NCBI RefSeq assembly: GCF_018448905.1
Contig: NZ_RCWA01000004.1
Coordinates: 1 to 64,000, forward strand
Reading direction: 5' to 3'
Origin: Photorhabdus heterorhabditis
Lineage (GTDB): Bacteria > Pseudomonadota > Gammaproteobacteria > Enterobacterales > Enterobacteriaceae
Length of the DNA stretch: 64,000 nt
The position numbers and the translations under genes are program-made. The notes beneath the pieces are model-generated. The model did not search any database. It was not told the origin of the DNA and saw only the letters and a program-made list of their open reading frames with translations. Of this stretch, positions 36,765 to 44,360 are shown piece by piece; the stretch's first letter is position 1; every line of letters begins with the position of its first letter.

Positions 36765-37196
36765 ATGACGACACGTTATGATAGCGACTTTTATGGTTGG
36801 ACTCAGGAGCAAGCTGGCTTGCTTCGTTCCGGCAATTTGAGCCAGTTAGACACGGAAAACCTTTTGGAGGAGATCGAAAGCATGGGGAATAGCCAAAGAA
36901 ACGAGTTGGAATCTCGTCTTGAGTTGCTGTTTCTTCACCTTCTAAAATGGCAGTTCCAATCTGAACGGCAAGGGCGAAGCTGGAAACTTACGATTGAAGA
37001 GCAGAGAAGAAAAATAGCCCGTCGTTTTAAAAGAAGTCCTAGCTTAAAATCAGAACTTAGTGAAATGCTATTTGATGCCTATGGTGATGCTATGATTGCC
37101 GCTGAACGGGAAACTAATATTAGGCGTCGTGTATTCCCTGAAACTTGTCCCTGGACGTTTGAACAAATAATGGATGAGAATTTCTGGCCTGAATGA
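36765..37196 (+). CDS. DUF29 family protein, copy 1
   Basis: A 143-residue protein of the DUF29 family, typically small, helical and of unknown role. It shows the family hallmarks: YDSDFYGWTQEQAGLLR at the start, LDTENLLEEIESMG, a SRLELLFLHLLKWQFQ helix and the C-terminal PETCPWTFEQIMD. GTGGAGGAACC precedes the ATG. About 90 bases of upstream DNA (from TTTGACGGTAT) are repeated before copy 2, so gene and promoter were duplicated as a unit. A terminator follows at 37219. Confidence 0.85.
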   Translation: MTTRYDSDFYGWTQEQAGLLRSGNLSQLDTENLLEEIESMGNSQRNELESRLELLFLHLLKWQFQSERQGRSWKLTIEEQRRKIARRFKRSPSLKSELSEMLFDAYGDAMIAAERETNIRRRVFPETCPWTFEQIMDENFWPE

Positions 37197-37218
37197 TTTC
37201 GATAAATTTGTTTATCTG

Positions 37219-37249
37219 ACGCACTGTGGTTTTGAGCAGTGCGTTTTTT
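37219..37249 (+). terminator. Terminator after DUF29 copy 1
   Basis: ACGCACTG and CAGTGCGT arms followed by six T. Confidence 0.85.
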
Positions 37250-37341
37250 GTCTCTCGTTTTTGACGGTATGTTAATAATCTGACAGACTCATCGATTATA
37301 TAATTGTATAGCTGATATGCCATATGCCAAGTGGAGGAGCC

Positions 37342-37773
37342 ATGACAACACGTTATAATAGCGACTTTTATGGTTGGACTCAGGAGCAGGCAAACCTCAT
37401 CCGTTCCGGCCACATTGATATGCTGGACACTGAAAATCTTTTGGAGGAGATTGAGGCTATGGGGCGTAGTGAGCGACGGGAATTCGAATCGCGTCTCGAA
37501 GTTTTAATCGCTCATTTACTGAAATGGAAATACCAACCTGTAAGGCGAAGTCGTAGTTGGACATTAACGATTAATGTTCAGCGTAAAAAAGTGAATCGTT
37601 GTTTGAAGGAAAGCCCCAGTCTAAAGCACCGACTCGTTGAATCGTTCAGAGATGCTTATGATGACGCTGTATTACTCGCGTCAAAAGAGACTGGCATGAT
37701 GGAAGATGCTTTTCCTGAAACCTGTCCCTGGACGTTTCAACAAATAATAGATAATGATTTCTGGCCTGAATAA
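37342..37773 (+). CDS. DUF29 family protein, copy 2
   Basis: A 143-residue paralogue of the gene at 36765, sharing YNSDFYGWTQEQ, LDTENLLEEIEAMG, HLLKWKYQ and FPETCPWTFQQIID. Divergence is concentrated in the middle and in surface positions, so the duplication is not recent. I chose the ATG at 37342, after GTGGAGGAGC, to match copy 1; the frame is open to 37324. Its terminator hairpin (near 37799-37821) resembles that of copy 1 but lacks a T-run. Function unknown. Confidence 0.85.
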   Translation: MTTRYNSDFYGWTQEQANLIRSGHIDMLDTENLLEEIEAMGRSERREFESRLEVLIAHLLKWKYQPVRRSRSWTLTINVQRKKVNRCLKESPSLKHRLVESFRDAYDDAVLLASKETGMMEDAFPETCPWTFQQIIDNDFWPE

Positions 37774-37798
37774 CCCTGATGAACTTGTTTCTTATCTG

Positions 37799-37821
37799 AC
37801 GCACTGACTTTGATCAGTGCG
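37799..37821 (+). terminator. Hairpin after DUF29 copy 2
   Basis: ACGCACTGA and TCAGTGCGT arms form a perfect 9-bp stem. Only weak T content follows (TACTG). Confidence 0.5.
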
Positions 37822-37835
37822 TTACTGTGGTTGTC

Positions 37836-37862
37836 AAAAAAAGCGGACAATTTGCCCGCTTC
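37836..37862 (-). terminator. gldA terminator
   Basis: On the minus strand AAGCGG pairs with CCGCTT around GCAAATTGT, followed by a T-run. Confidence 0.75.
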
Positions 37863-37870
37863 TTCCAGTC

Positions 37871-38971
37871 TTAATACAGCCAGTCGCGTCCCATTCGGTC
37901 AGCAGCCAGAATAGCGGCGTACACTTTTTCCGGTGTAACTTCAAAAGGCATGTTGTGAATAGTTTCGCCTTCAGCGCAACTGGCTTTCGCTACTGCCATC
38001 ACTTTTTCTTTCAGTTTTTCGCCGTCTTTCACGCCAAGCTGATCCAGAGTGACAGGTAGCCCTACTTGTACACAGAAATCGAGCACAGTATCTAATTCTT
38101 CATTTGGACTGTTTTCCAACACGAGTTGGACTATTACTCCGAAAGCAACTTTTTCGCCGTGGTACATATGGTGGCACTCTTCCAATACGGTAAAGCCATT
38201 GTGTACGGAATGTGCGGCGGCTATACCTGTATTTTCAAATCCCAGACCACTTAGGTAAATGCTGGCTTCGATAACATTTTCTACCGCCGGCGTACTGACC
38301 CCTGCGTCAACGGCCAATTTTGCTTTATAACCCTCTTCTAACAAGGTTTCGTAACATAGATGGGCAAGAGCCATTGCTGTGCGGGATATCCCGCCACCTG
38401 TCATTCTCGGTTTATGGGCAGTGTTACAGCTGCGGGCTTCAAAATAGGTAGCCAGTGAGTCTCCAATTCCGGCAACCAGAAAGCGGGTTGGTGCTTTGGC
38501 GATAAGAGCAGTATCTACCAGTATAATATCTGGGTTTGTTGGGAAAAAGAGATAATCTTCATATTCGCCATCATCAGTATAAATAACAGATAGAGCACTG
38601 GTTGGGGCATTAGTGGAGGAGATAGTGGGTGCAATTAGAATAGGTAGCTTGGATTCGTAGGCAACCACTTTTGCCGTATCCTGTACTTTACCGCCACCGA
38701 TACCAATAACCGCTTGGCACTCATTTTTTTTTAGAATGTCAGACAGACGTTGAATCTCATTACGGCTACATTCACCACCAAACACTTCAAAATGGCTAGT
38801 AATATCATATTCTTCTAGGCTGTTATGAACGGTATCTCCTACCAATTTCATTGCTGAGTTACCCATAATAACGAACACATGGTCGGCAATGGTTTTTGTG
38901 TATTTACCAATGGAGAGCAGGGCGTCAGGCCCCTGAATATATTTGGATGGGGCTTGGATAACTTTCAGCAT
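37871..38971 (-). CDS. gldA: Glycerol dehydrogenase GldA
   Basis: A 366-residue NAD-dependent, zinc-containing iron-type alcohol dehydrogenase that oxidises glycerol to dihydroxyacetone. The nucleotide site is in IGIGGGKVQDTAK; zinc ligands include the Asp in AGIGDSLATYFEA and the His residues in AAAHSVHNGF and CHHMYHGEKVAFG. Length matches E. coli GldA (367). I took the ATG at 38971 (MLKVIQAPSKYIQG), which matches the family start and has AAGGAG; the frame is open nine codons further. It stands alone between the DUF29 genes and yhhQ. Confidence 0.95.
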   Translation of the reverse strand: MLKVIQAPSKYIQGPDALLSIGKYTKTIADHVFVIMGNSAMKLVGDTVHNSLEEYDITSHFEVFGGECSRNEIQRLSDILKKNECQAVIGIGGGKVQDTAKVVAYESKLPILIAPTISSTNAPTSALSVIYTDDGEYEDYLFFPTNPDIILVDTALIAKAPTRFLVAGIGDSLATYFEARSCNTAHKPRMTGGGISRTAMALAHLCYETLLEEGYKAKLAVDAGVSTPAVENVIEASIYLSGLGFENTGIAAAHSVHNGFTVLEECHHMYHGEKVAFGVIVQLVLENSPNEELDTVLDFCVQVGLPVTLDQLGVKDGEKLKEKVMAVAKASCAEGETIHNMPFEVTPEKVYAAILAADRMGRDWLY

Positions 38972-39197
38972 AGAAATACTCCTTTTGTGGAAATTCAATG
39001 CCTGTTTACCACATAAATTTTCTTGGCAAACAGAGAAACGGGTTTCGAATGAAAAAAGTACTTATTTACTCAACTGGTTAACACTATATGATAAAAAGTA
39101 ATGATCAGTTACGGATAAAAAAACTGTTATACCCGTTTTATAGAGGGAAATGTGCATTTTTTTGATCTACGCCCGATATCTACCGGGCATATAAGGA

Positions 39198-39866
39198 TCA
39201 GCGAACCTGGATATGAGAGTGATCAGCCTGATAAGCAAAAAAGTACTTTAGAATCAAATTCAGTAAAATACCGTAAGCTGGTAGGAAAAATAATAAGCAG
39301 ATTAATAGCTTGAAGCAGTAATCAACTAATCCAATCTCGACCCAGTTTGCGGCCATAAAAGCATCGGTACTGCGGTAAAAGGCAATAAAGAAGAAAGTTA
39401 GAGTATCAAGTAAGTTGCCGAAGAACATTGCCGCTGCTGGGGCAATCCACCAGTTACGTTTTCGCCGCAGACGGTTAAAGACGTAGACATCCAGTACTTG
39501 CCCAAGCAAATAGGCCATAAAACTGGCGCAAGCGATACGAGCAACAAATAGATTGAATTCAGACAACGCAGTGAACCCTTGCCATATTCCCTGAAAAAAC
39601 AGGGCAGAAATAACATAAGAGATCAGTAAAGCTGGGATCATAACGGTGATAATGATTCGTCTTGCAAGTGACGCATGATAGATACGAACAGTTAAATCTG
39701 TTGCAAGGAAAATAAATGGGAAAGTAAATGCTCCCCAAGTGGTATAGAAACCAAAGATAGAAATAGGTAATTGCACCAGATAATTACTGGAAATAATAAT
39801 CAGGATATGAAATAACGAAAGCCAAATCAAAGCAGCTGTTCGCTGTGATGTCGTAAATGAAAGCAT
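39198..39866 (-). CDS. yhhQ: Queuosine precursor transporter YhhQ
   Basis: A 222-residue inner-membrane protein of the vitamin uptake-like (VUT/ECF-like, COG1738) family that takes up 7-cyano- or 7-aminomethyl-7-deazaguanine for queuosine synthesis. About six membrane helices are visible. Characteristic stretches are the TWGAFTFPFIFLATDLTVRIY block and FGNLLDTLTFFFIAF. Length matches E. coli YhhQ (221). It is divergent from tusA, as in E. coli. I checked the leader for a preQ1 riboswitch and could not make a convincing one. Confidence 0.95.
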   Translation of the reverse strand: MLSFTTSQRTAALIWLSLFHILIIISSNYLVQLPISIFGFYTTWGAFTFPFIFLATDLTVRIYHASLARRIIITVMIPALLISYVISALFFQGIWQGFTALSEFNLFVARIACASFMAYLLGQVLDVYVFNRLRRKRNWWIAPAAAMFFGNLLDTLTFFFIAFYRSTDAFMAANWVEIGLVDYCFKLLICLLFFLPAYGILLNLILKYFFAYQADHSHIQVR

Positions 39867-40012
39867 ATTGTACCTTTTTGGATAATGGGGTGAGGGAACC
39901 CAATGAAATACCTGCCGCTTTAACTGACGGCGCCGCGCATGATACGTCGGTTGTACATAAAATCAAGATGCTTGCCTGTAAAGTTCATTTTTGGATAGCC
40001 TTTTTATAATAT

Positions 40013-40153
40013 ATACCTTATGGATTTCAAGATGGATCGCGACGGCAAGGGAGCGAATCCCCGGGAGCAGAGATAACTATGTCATAGAGAACTCTGTGAC
40101 CGGGGTGAGTGAGTGCAGCCAACAAAGAGGCAACTTGAAAGATAACGGGTATA
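40013..40153. repeat. ERIC element, long variant
   Basis: Full TATACC ... GGGTATA element of 141 bases, about 14 longer than canonical because of extra sequence around the centre. It ends 39 bases before the tusA start and so probably lies within the tusA promoter or leader. Confidence 0.88.
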
Positions 40154-40192
40154 ATCAACTTTCATCAGTTGCTTGGAATTACAGAGATAGTT

Positions 40193-40441
40193 ATGCCAGA
40201 TGTTTTTGCCAACCCAGATAAAACCCTTGATACACAGGGGCTTCGTTGCCCTGAGCCTGTGATGATGGTACGGAAAACCGTGCGTCATATGGAAGCAGGG
40301 CAGATGTTACTCATTCTTGCAGATGATCCGGCGACTACACGCGATATTCCCAGTTTCTGCCGTTTTATGGAGCATCAGCTTGTTGCGCAAGAAACGGAAC
40401 AAATGCCTTATCGCTATTTGGTTCGGAAAACAGAGAGTTAA
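40193..40441 (+). CDS. tusA: Sulfur carrier protein TusA
   Basis: An 82-residue cytoplasmic sulfur carrier that passes persulfide sulfur from IscS to TusBCD for 2-thiolation of tRNA wobble uridine. The active cysteine is in [17 protein letters not shown], the CPxP signature. The ATG at 40193 gives [10 protein letters not shown], matching E. coli MTDLFSSPDH; the eight codons upstream to 40169 are excluded on that basis. The ribosome binding site (CAGAGAT) is weak. It lies next to zntA and divergent from yhhQ, as in E. coli. Confidence 0.96.
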   Translation: MPDVFANPDKTLDTQGLRCPEPVMMVRKTVRHMEAGQMLLILADDPATTRDIPSFCRFMEHQLVAQETEQMPYRYLVRKTES

Positions 40442-40530
40442 CTTTGGGCATGAAAGGGATTTATTATTTGTTGATGTAAATGCTCTTGGTAATTGGTTTT
40501 ATTGACTTGGTCTGTGGCAACAAGCCAAGA

Positions 40531-40562
40531 ATATGGGGTAGCTTTTGGGATAAACCCCATAT
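40531..40562. terminator. Hairpin between tusA and zntA
   Basis: ATATGGGGT and ACCCCATAT arms form a perfect stem between the convergent genes. CCTTTA follows on the plus side, so termination strength is uncertain. Confidence 0.55.
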
Positions 40563-40606
40563 CCTTTAAGAAGTTGAGGACTGGCATTAATCGTAAAATG
40601 GTTTTG

Positions 40607-42880
40607 TTATTTCACTTTAATTCTCAGTAACCTTACTGCGTTTGCCGTTACCAGAGCTGTAGCGCCAGAATCAGCTAATACTGCCATCCACAGGCCAGTG
40701 ATACCGAGTAGACTAGTGATAAGGAAAATCCCTTTTAGTCCTAGTGCAATAGCTATATTTTGGCGGATATTATTATGAGTTGCGCGAGACAGGGCGATTA
40801 TTTCTGATAAACCTGTCAGACGGTTGTGGGTCAATGCTGCATCTGCGGTTTCTAATGCAACATCAGTCCCACTCCCCATTGCGACACCGATACTGGACGC
40901 TTTCATTGCTGGTGCATCATTAATGCCGTCACCAACCATCATTGTGCTGTGGTTTTTATTCAATTCCATGATAACGTTGACTTTATCTTCTGGCATTAAC
41001 CCAGCACGGAAATCCATTCCTAACTGACTGGCAATTGCAGTTGCAGCACGTGGGTTATCACCTGTCAGCATCACTGATTTGATACCCTGACTTTTCAGTA
41101 AATGGATGGCATCTATCGCATCTTGACGTAATGTGTCTTGCATAGCGATAAGTCCAATGAATTGCTCGTTATGCATCACGGCAACAACAGTTTTTCCACC
41201 ATCTTCCAACTGAATAATTTTTTGTTTCCAATCATCAGATAAAGTATTCTCCGGCAGCTTGCCCGGTGTACTGACTAAGATGCGTTTACCCTCTAATTGA
41301 CCTTCAACACCGATACCTGCCAGTGCTTTACGATGTTCAGCTTCAATCACATTAACGTTTTTACTTTTTGCATGTTGCAAAATAGCTTTAGCCAGTGGGT
41401 GATGGGAGCCACTTTCCACGGCAGAGGCCAGAGCTAATAGCTGAGATTCACTGATATTCTCCGCTGACTGTATATCAGTGACTTGTGGCTTGCCGGCTGT
41501 CAGCGTACCTGTTTTATCAAAAGCGATAGTTGTGATTCGACCGAGTTGTTCCAGTGCAGCACCGCCTTTAATTAGTGCACCACGGCGGGTTGCTGCAGCC
41601 AGGGCAGAGGTGATTGCGGCTGGTGTAGAAATTACCAATGCGCAAGGACAACCAATTAGTAACAGAGTAAGACCACGGTAGATCCAAGTTTCCCACGGTT
41701 GGCTGAATACAGTAGGTGGAATAATGATAACCAATGCAGAGAACAGCATAATCAACGGAGTATAAATCCGGCTGAAACGGTCAACAAAGCGCTCAATAGG
41801 GGCGCGGCGTTCTTCTGCTTCTTCAATCAGTTGCAGGATGCGATCAATGGCATTGTTACCTTGTTCAGACAATACTTTCATTTGTACTGAACGATCTACG
41901 GACAAACAACCTGCCGGAACTTTTTCTCCCTGCATGCGTTCAACCGGGATGGATTCTCCTGTCAGGGCACTTTCATCAAAGCTGGCGAATGAGTTGAGTA
42001 ATTCTGCATCGGTTGGTAAACGTCCCCCCGGTGCAATTTCAATAATATCGCCAGGGCGAAGATCGGCGACCGGAACAGTTTTTCTTTCACCATTTTTTAC
42101 CAACAGAGCCTCTTCTGGAACTAACGCCATTAAAGCACTAACCCCTCGACGCGCACGGCCAGCAGCATAAGATTCTAGCATTTCACCAAGCATAAACAGC
42201 AGGAGTACCATTGCCGCTTCAGCGGTGGCGTCAATAAACAGTGCACCGATTGCAGCAACGCTCATTAGTGTTTCAATGGCAAATGGTGTACCTGATCGTA
42301 TGAGCTTCCAGGCTTTGCTAACAATAGGTACCAATCCAATCAAGGTGGTGATAATAAAGGCAATGCGGCCAAATGGGGCATTGACATTGGAGATTCCCCA
42401 GCTTAGTAGCATCATCAGTGAAAGAATGGCGATTGGTGCAAATTCTTTCCAGCGGCTGCCTTTTGGTGCTTTCTGATTTGCATTTGGGGTGTGAAGTTTA
42501 AATCCAGCTTGGTTGACAGCTTGGATGACTGTTGAACGTATATCTGTATCGGCATCTACAACCAGTTTTTCAGTTGCAAACAGGACCTTGACTTGTTTCA
42601 CTTCTGGAATTCTTCTGACTGCCGTTTCAATTTTACGTGCACAGCTTGCGCAATCCATACCATTCACAACCCAACTAAAACGCTGGCTTGCCAAAAGCTC
42701 GGGTATCAGTGTTTCTTGTGTATCATGGGAATGACTGTGCTCATGTGAACAGGCCCCATCATGTTTATGTGAATGTTCACTAACATGTTGAGCTTGCTCT
42801 GTGCAGGCGGTAGTCGTACAACAGCTTCCATGATGATGGTTATGTTGATGGGTGTTATTTTTGTTTGAATTTGAGTACAT
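40607..42880 (-). CDS. zntA: Zinc/cadmium/lead-exporting P-type ATPase ZntA
   Basis: A 757-residue PIB-type ATPase that expels Zn2+, Cd2+ and Pb2+ across the inner membrane. The first 55 residues are unusually rich in His and Cys (HNHHHGSCC, HEHSHSHD), a likely extra metal-binding tail. The heavy-metal-associated domain carries GMDCASC (Cys77, Cys80). The membrane metal site CPC is in IGCPCALV, the phosphorylation site is DKTGTLT, and the SHHPLA HP motif and GDGINDAPA hinge are present. A MerR-type operator with a 20-bp spacer lies upstream (42921-42952). The zntR gene is not in the window. Confidence 0.97.
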   Translation of the reverse strand: MYSNSNKNNTHQHNHHHGSCCTTTACTEQAQHVSEHSHKHDGACSHEHSHSHDTQETLIPELLASQRFSWVVNGMDCASCARKIETAVRRIPEVKQVKVLFATEKLVVDADTDIRSTVIQAVNQAGFKLHTPNANQKAPKGSRWKEFAPIAILSLMMLLSWGISNVNAPFGRIAFIITTLIGLVPIVSKAWKLIRSGTPFAIETLMSVAAIGALFIDATAEAAMVLLLFMLGEMLESYAAGRARRGVSALMALVPEEALLVKNGERKTVPVADLRPGDIIEIAPGGRLPTDAELLNSFASFDESALTGESIPVERMQGEKVPAGCLSVDRSVQMKVLSEQGNNAIDRILQLIEEAEERRAPIERFVDRFSRIYTPLIMLFSALVIIIPPTVFSQPWETWIYRGLTLLLIGCPCALVISTPAAITSALAAATRRGALIKGGAALEQLGRITTIAFDKTGTLTAGKPQVTDIQSAENISESQLLALASAVESGSHHPLAKAILQHAKSKNVNVIEAEHRKALAGIGVEGQLEGKRILVSTPGKLPENTLSDDWKQKIIQLEDGGKTVVAVMHNEQFIGLIAMQDTLRQDAIDAIHLLKSQGIKSVMLTGDNPRAATAIASQLGMDFRAGLMPEDKVNVIMELNKNHSTMMVGDGINDAPAMKASSIGVAMGSGTDVALETADAALTHNRLTGLSEIIALSRATHNNIRQNIAIALGLKGIFLITSLLGITGLWMAVLADSGATALVTANAVRLLRIKVK

Positions 42881-43198
42881 GGGCTCCCCCTTACAGAGTT
42901 AATTCACATATGATGACTAAACTCTACACTTTGGAGCCTACTCCAGAGTCAAATAAAAAAGAGAAAATAAATTGGTAAATTGTGCAACTAAGTGTTGACA
43001 CTGATTTTCATCTGCAATATCGGCTTCATGATGCAAAGCTCTTTTGTGAGTGTATTTTTACGTTGAAAAGGTAAATACAGTTATAGTTATTATCCTTGAT
43101 AATATTTTTATTGACTTATTTTTTATTATGTGAAATAAGTGAATTGTTGTGAATTTGTTAATGATATTTATCAATATTCTTGTTTCGGGAGGGGAAAA
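42881..43198. other. zntA / mcc divergent intergenic region
   Basis: Contains the ZntR-type promoter at its left end. The right 200 bases are very AT-rich and mark the edge of the microcin-like cassette; they should contain the mcc promoter, but I cannot fix a -35/-10 pair with confidence. Confidence 0.5.
42921..42952 (-). promoter_or_regulatory. ZntR-type promoter/operator of zntA
   Basis: Read on the minus strand, TTGACT and TAGAGT are separated by 20 bases containing the near-dyad CTGGAGTAGGCTCCAAAG. Over-long spacing with a dyad in the spacer is diagnostic of MerR-family activation, and the bases resemble the E. coli zntA operator. Confidence 0.85.
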
Positions 43199-43222
43199 AT
43201 GATCAGTATCGCTTCTAACTAA
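43199..43222 (+). CDS. mccA: Heptapeptide precursor MISIASN, MccA-like
   Basis: A seven-codon gene, ATG ATC AGT ATC GCT TCT AAC TAA, encoding MISIASN. It has the strongest ribosome binding site in the area (GGGAGGGG, five bases before the ATG). In the microcin C system MccA is the heptapeptide MRTGNAN, and MccB converts its C-terminal Asn to a nucleotide-linked form; this peptide has the same length and the same terminal Asn. A hairpin and then a mccB-like gene follow at once. No other start upstream of the mccB-like gene shows both a Shine-Dalgarno and an Asn-terminated peptide. The assignment rests on context, as the sequence differs at most positions from MRTGNAN. Confidence 0.75.
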   Translation: MISIASN

Positions 43223-43245
43223 TTGCGTCAATAATGATTATGTCT

Positions 43246-43275
43246 TATGCCGTAGAAGATTATTTCTACGGCATA
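43246..43275 (+). promoter_or_regulatory. Intergenic hairpin between mccA and mccB
   Basis: TATGCCGTAGAA (43246-43257) is the perfect 12-bp complement of TTCTACGGCATA (43264-43275) with a 6-base loop. No T-run follows. In the E. coli mcc operon a hairpin in the same place limits read-through and yields abundant mccA transcript; this one probably serves the same end by stabilising or partly terminating the short mRNA. Confidence 0.75.
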
Positions 43276-43304
43276 GTACCGAACATATAAATAGAGGGGG
43301 GGTT

Positions 43305-44360
43305 ATGGTTAAGATTGCTAGATATATTCAAGCTGGAAGGTTTGAATCTGGTGGGATTTTTGGCGTAGGTTCTAATCAAGTACTCATACCACAGAAGAAG
43401 CGATTTGAATCTTTAGTTAAAATCGCTTCTTTTTTAAAAAGAGAAACGGATAGTGATAACCTCTATGAATACATAAAGAATAACGTTAGTGGTGTAAGTG
43501 AGGATGATATAAATTTCTCCCTTTCTCTTTTTAGGGAGAAAAATTCACTGATGAGTTCTTCATATTTTAACTCTGATGATAGGTATAGTAGAAACGTACT
43601 CTATTATCATTACTTAGGTGCTAACTCTAAAGAAGTTCAGGAAAAAATAAGTAAATCAAAAGTTACCATTATAGGATGTGGGGGGATAGGGAATCATATT
43701 TCATATCTTTTGGCGACCTCTGGAGTTGGTACTATATCTATAGTTGATAGTGATATAATTGAGATAAGTAATTTAACTCGGCAAGTCTTATTTTCGGAAA
43801 AAGATGTTAATTTTCTTAAAATTGACATATTAGAAAGAGAGTTATTAAAAAGAAATTCAGAGCTAAATGTAAAGAAGGTGAATTTAGAGATAAAACATAA
43901 GGATGATTTGTCTAAAATAGAAAAATCTGACCTTTTTATTGTATCCGCTGATACTCCATTTGAACTTATTAATTGGGTTAATGATTATTGTTTTGAAAAA
44001 AAACAACCTTATTTAAACGTTGGGTATATAAATGACATATCTGTTATAGGTCCTTTTGTCATTCCAGGAGAAACAGCTTGTTTCAGTTGTTCTAAGGTAG
44101 TGCCTGATTACGCCTGTGATGATGAACTACAAGATAATTTGGCAACAATAAATTCTGATTTCAAAGCTGCTACTTTCCCCAGTGTCAATGGGGTAGCTGC
44201 TTCATATGCTTTTGGGGATGTTATGAAATTCTTAGGTGGGTATGGTGAAATACTTAGCAAGAATAGAAGAATTGGAATTCACTCTCGTAAAATAAAAATA
44301 GAAACACAAGAAATACCTAAAAATGAAAGGTGTAATATATGTGGTCTTCAACCAAAATAA
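43305..44360 (+). CDS. mccB: MccB-like peptide adenylating enzyme (ThiF/E1 family)
   Basis: A 351-residue enzyme, nearly the length of E. coli MccB (350). Residues 1-105 form an N-terminal region without E1 homology, matching the peptide-clamp domain of MccB. Residues 118-310 are the ThiF/E1 adenylation domain: IIGCGGIGN (122-130), SDIIEISNLTRQ (149-160) with the conserved Asp, Asn, Arg and Gln. The structural zinc cysteines are CFSC (259, 262) and CNIC (343, 346). Known MccB uses two ATP to turn the terminal Asn of the heptapeptide into an isoasparagine N-P-linked AMP. Ribosome binding site AGAGGGGGGG. It overlaps the next gene by 22 bases. AT-rich, unlike its chromosomal neighbours. Confidence 0.88.
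   Translation: MVKIARYIQAGRFESGGIFGVGSNQVLIPQKKRFESLVKIASFLKRETDSDNLYEYIKNNVSGVSEDDINFSLSLFREKNSLMSSSYFNSDDRYSRNVLYYHYLGANSKEVQEKISKSKVTIIGCGGIGNHISYLLATSGVGTISIVDSDIIEISNLTRQVLFSEKDVNFLKIDILERELLKRNSELNVKKVNLEIKHKDDLSKIEKSDLFIVSADTPFELINWVNDYCFEKKQPYLNVGYINDISVIGPFVIPGETACFSCSKVVPDYACDDELQDNLATINSDFKAATFPSVNGVAASYAFGDVMKFLGGYGEILSKNRRIGIHSRKIKIETQEIPKNERCNICGLQPK

Noticed and set aside
39867-40012. preQ1 riboswitch before yhhQ
   Set aside because: A hairpin-rich leader is present, but I could not place the conserved preQ1 loop and A-rich tail.
43234-43290. Alternative peptide frame (MIMSYAVEDYFYG...) upstream of the mccB-like gene as microcin precursor
   Set aside because: It has no Shine-Dalgarno, runs through the hairpin, and does not end in Asn. 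The 43199-43222 frame fits far better.
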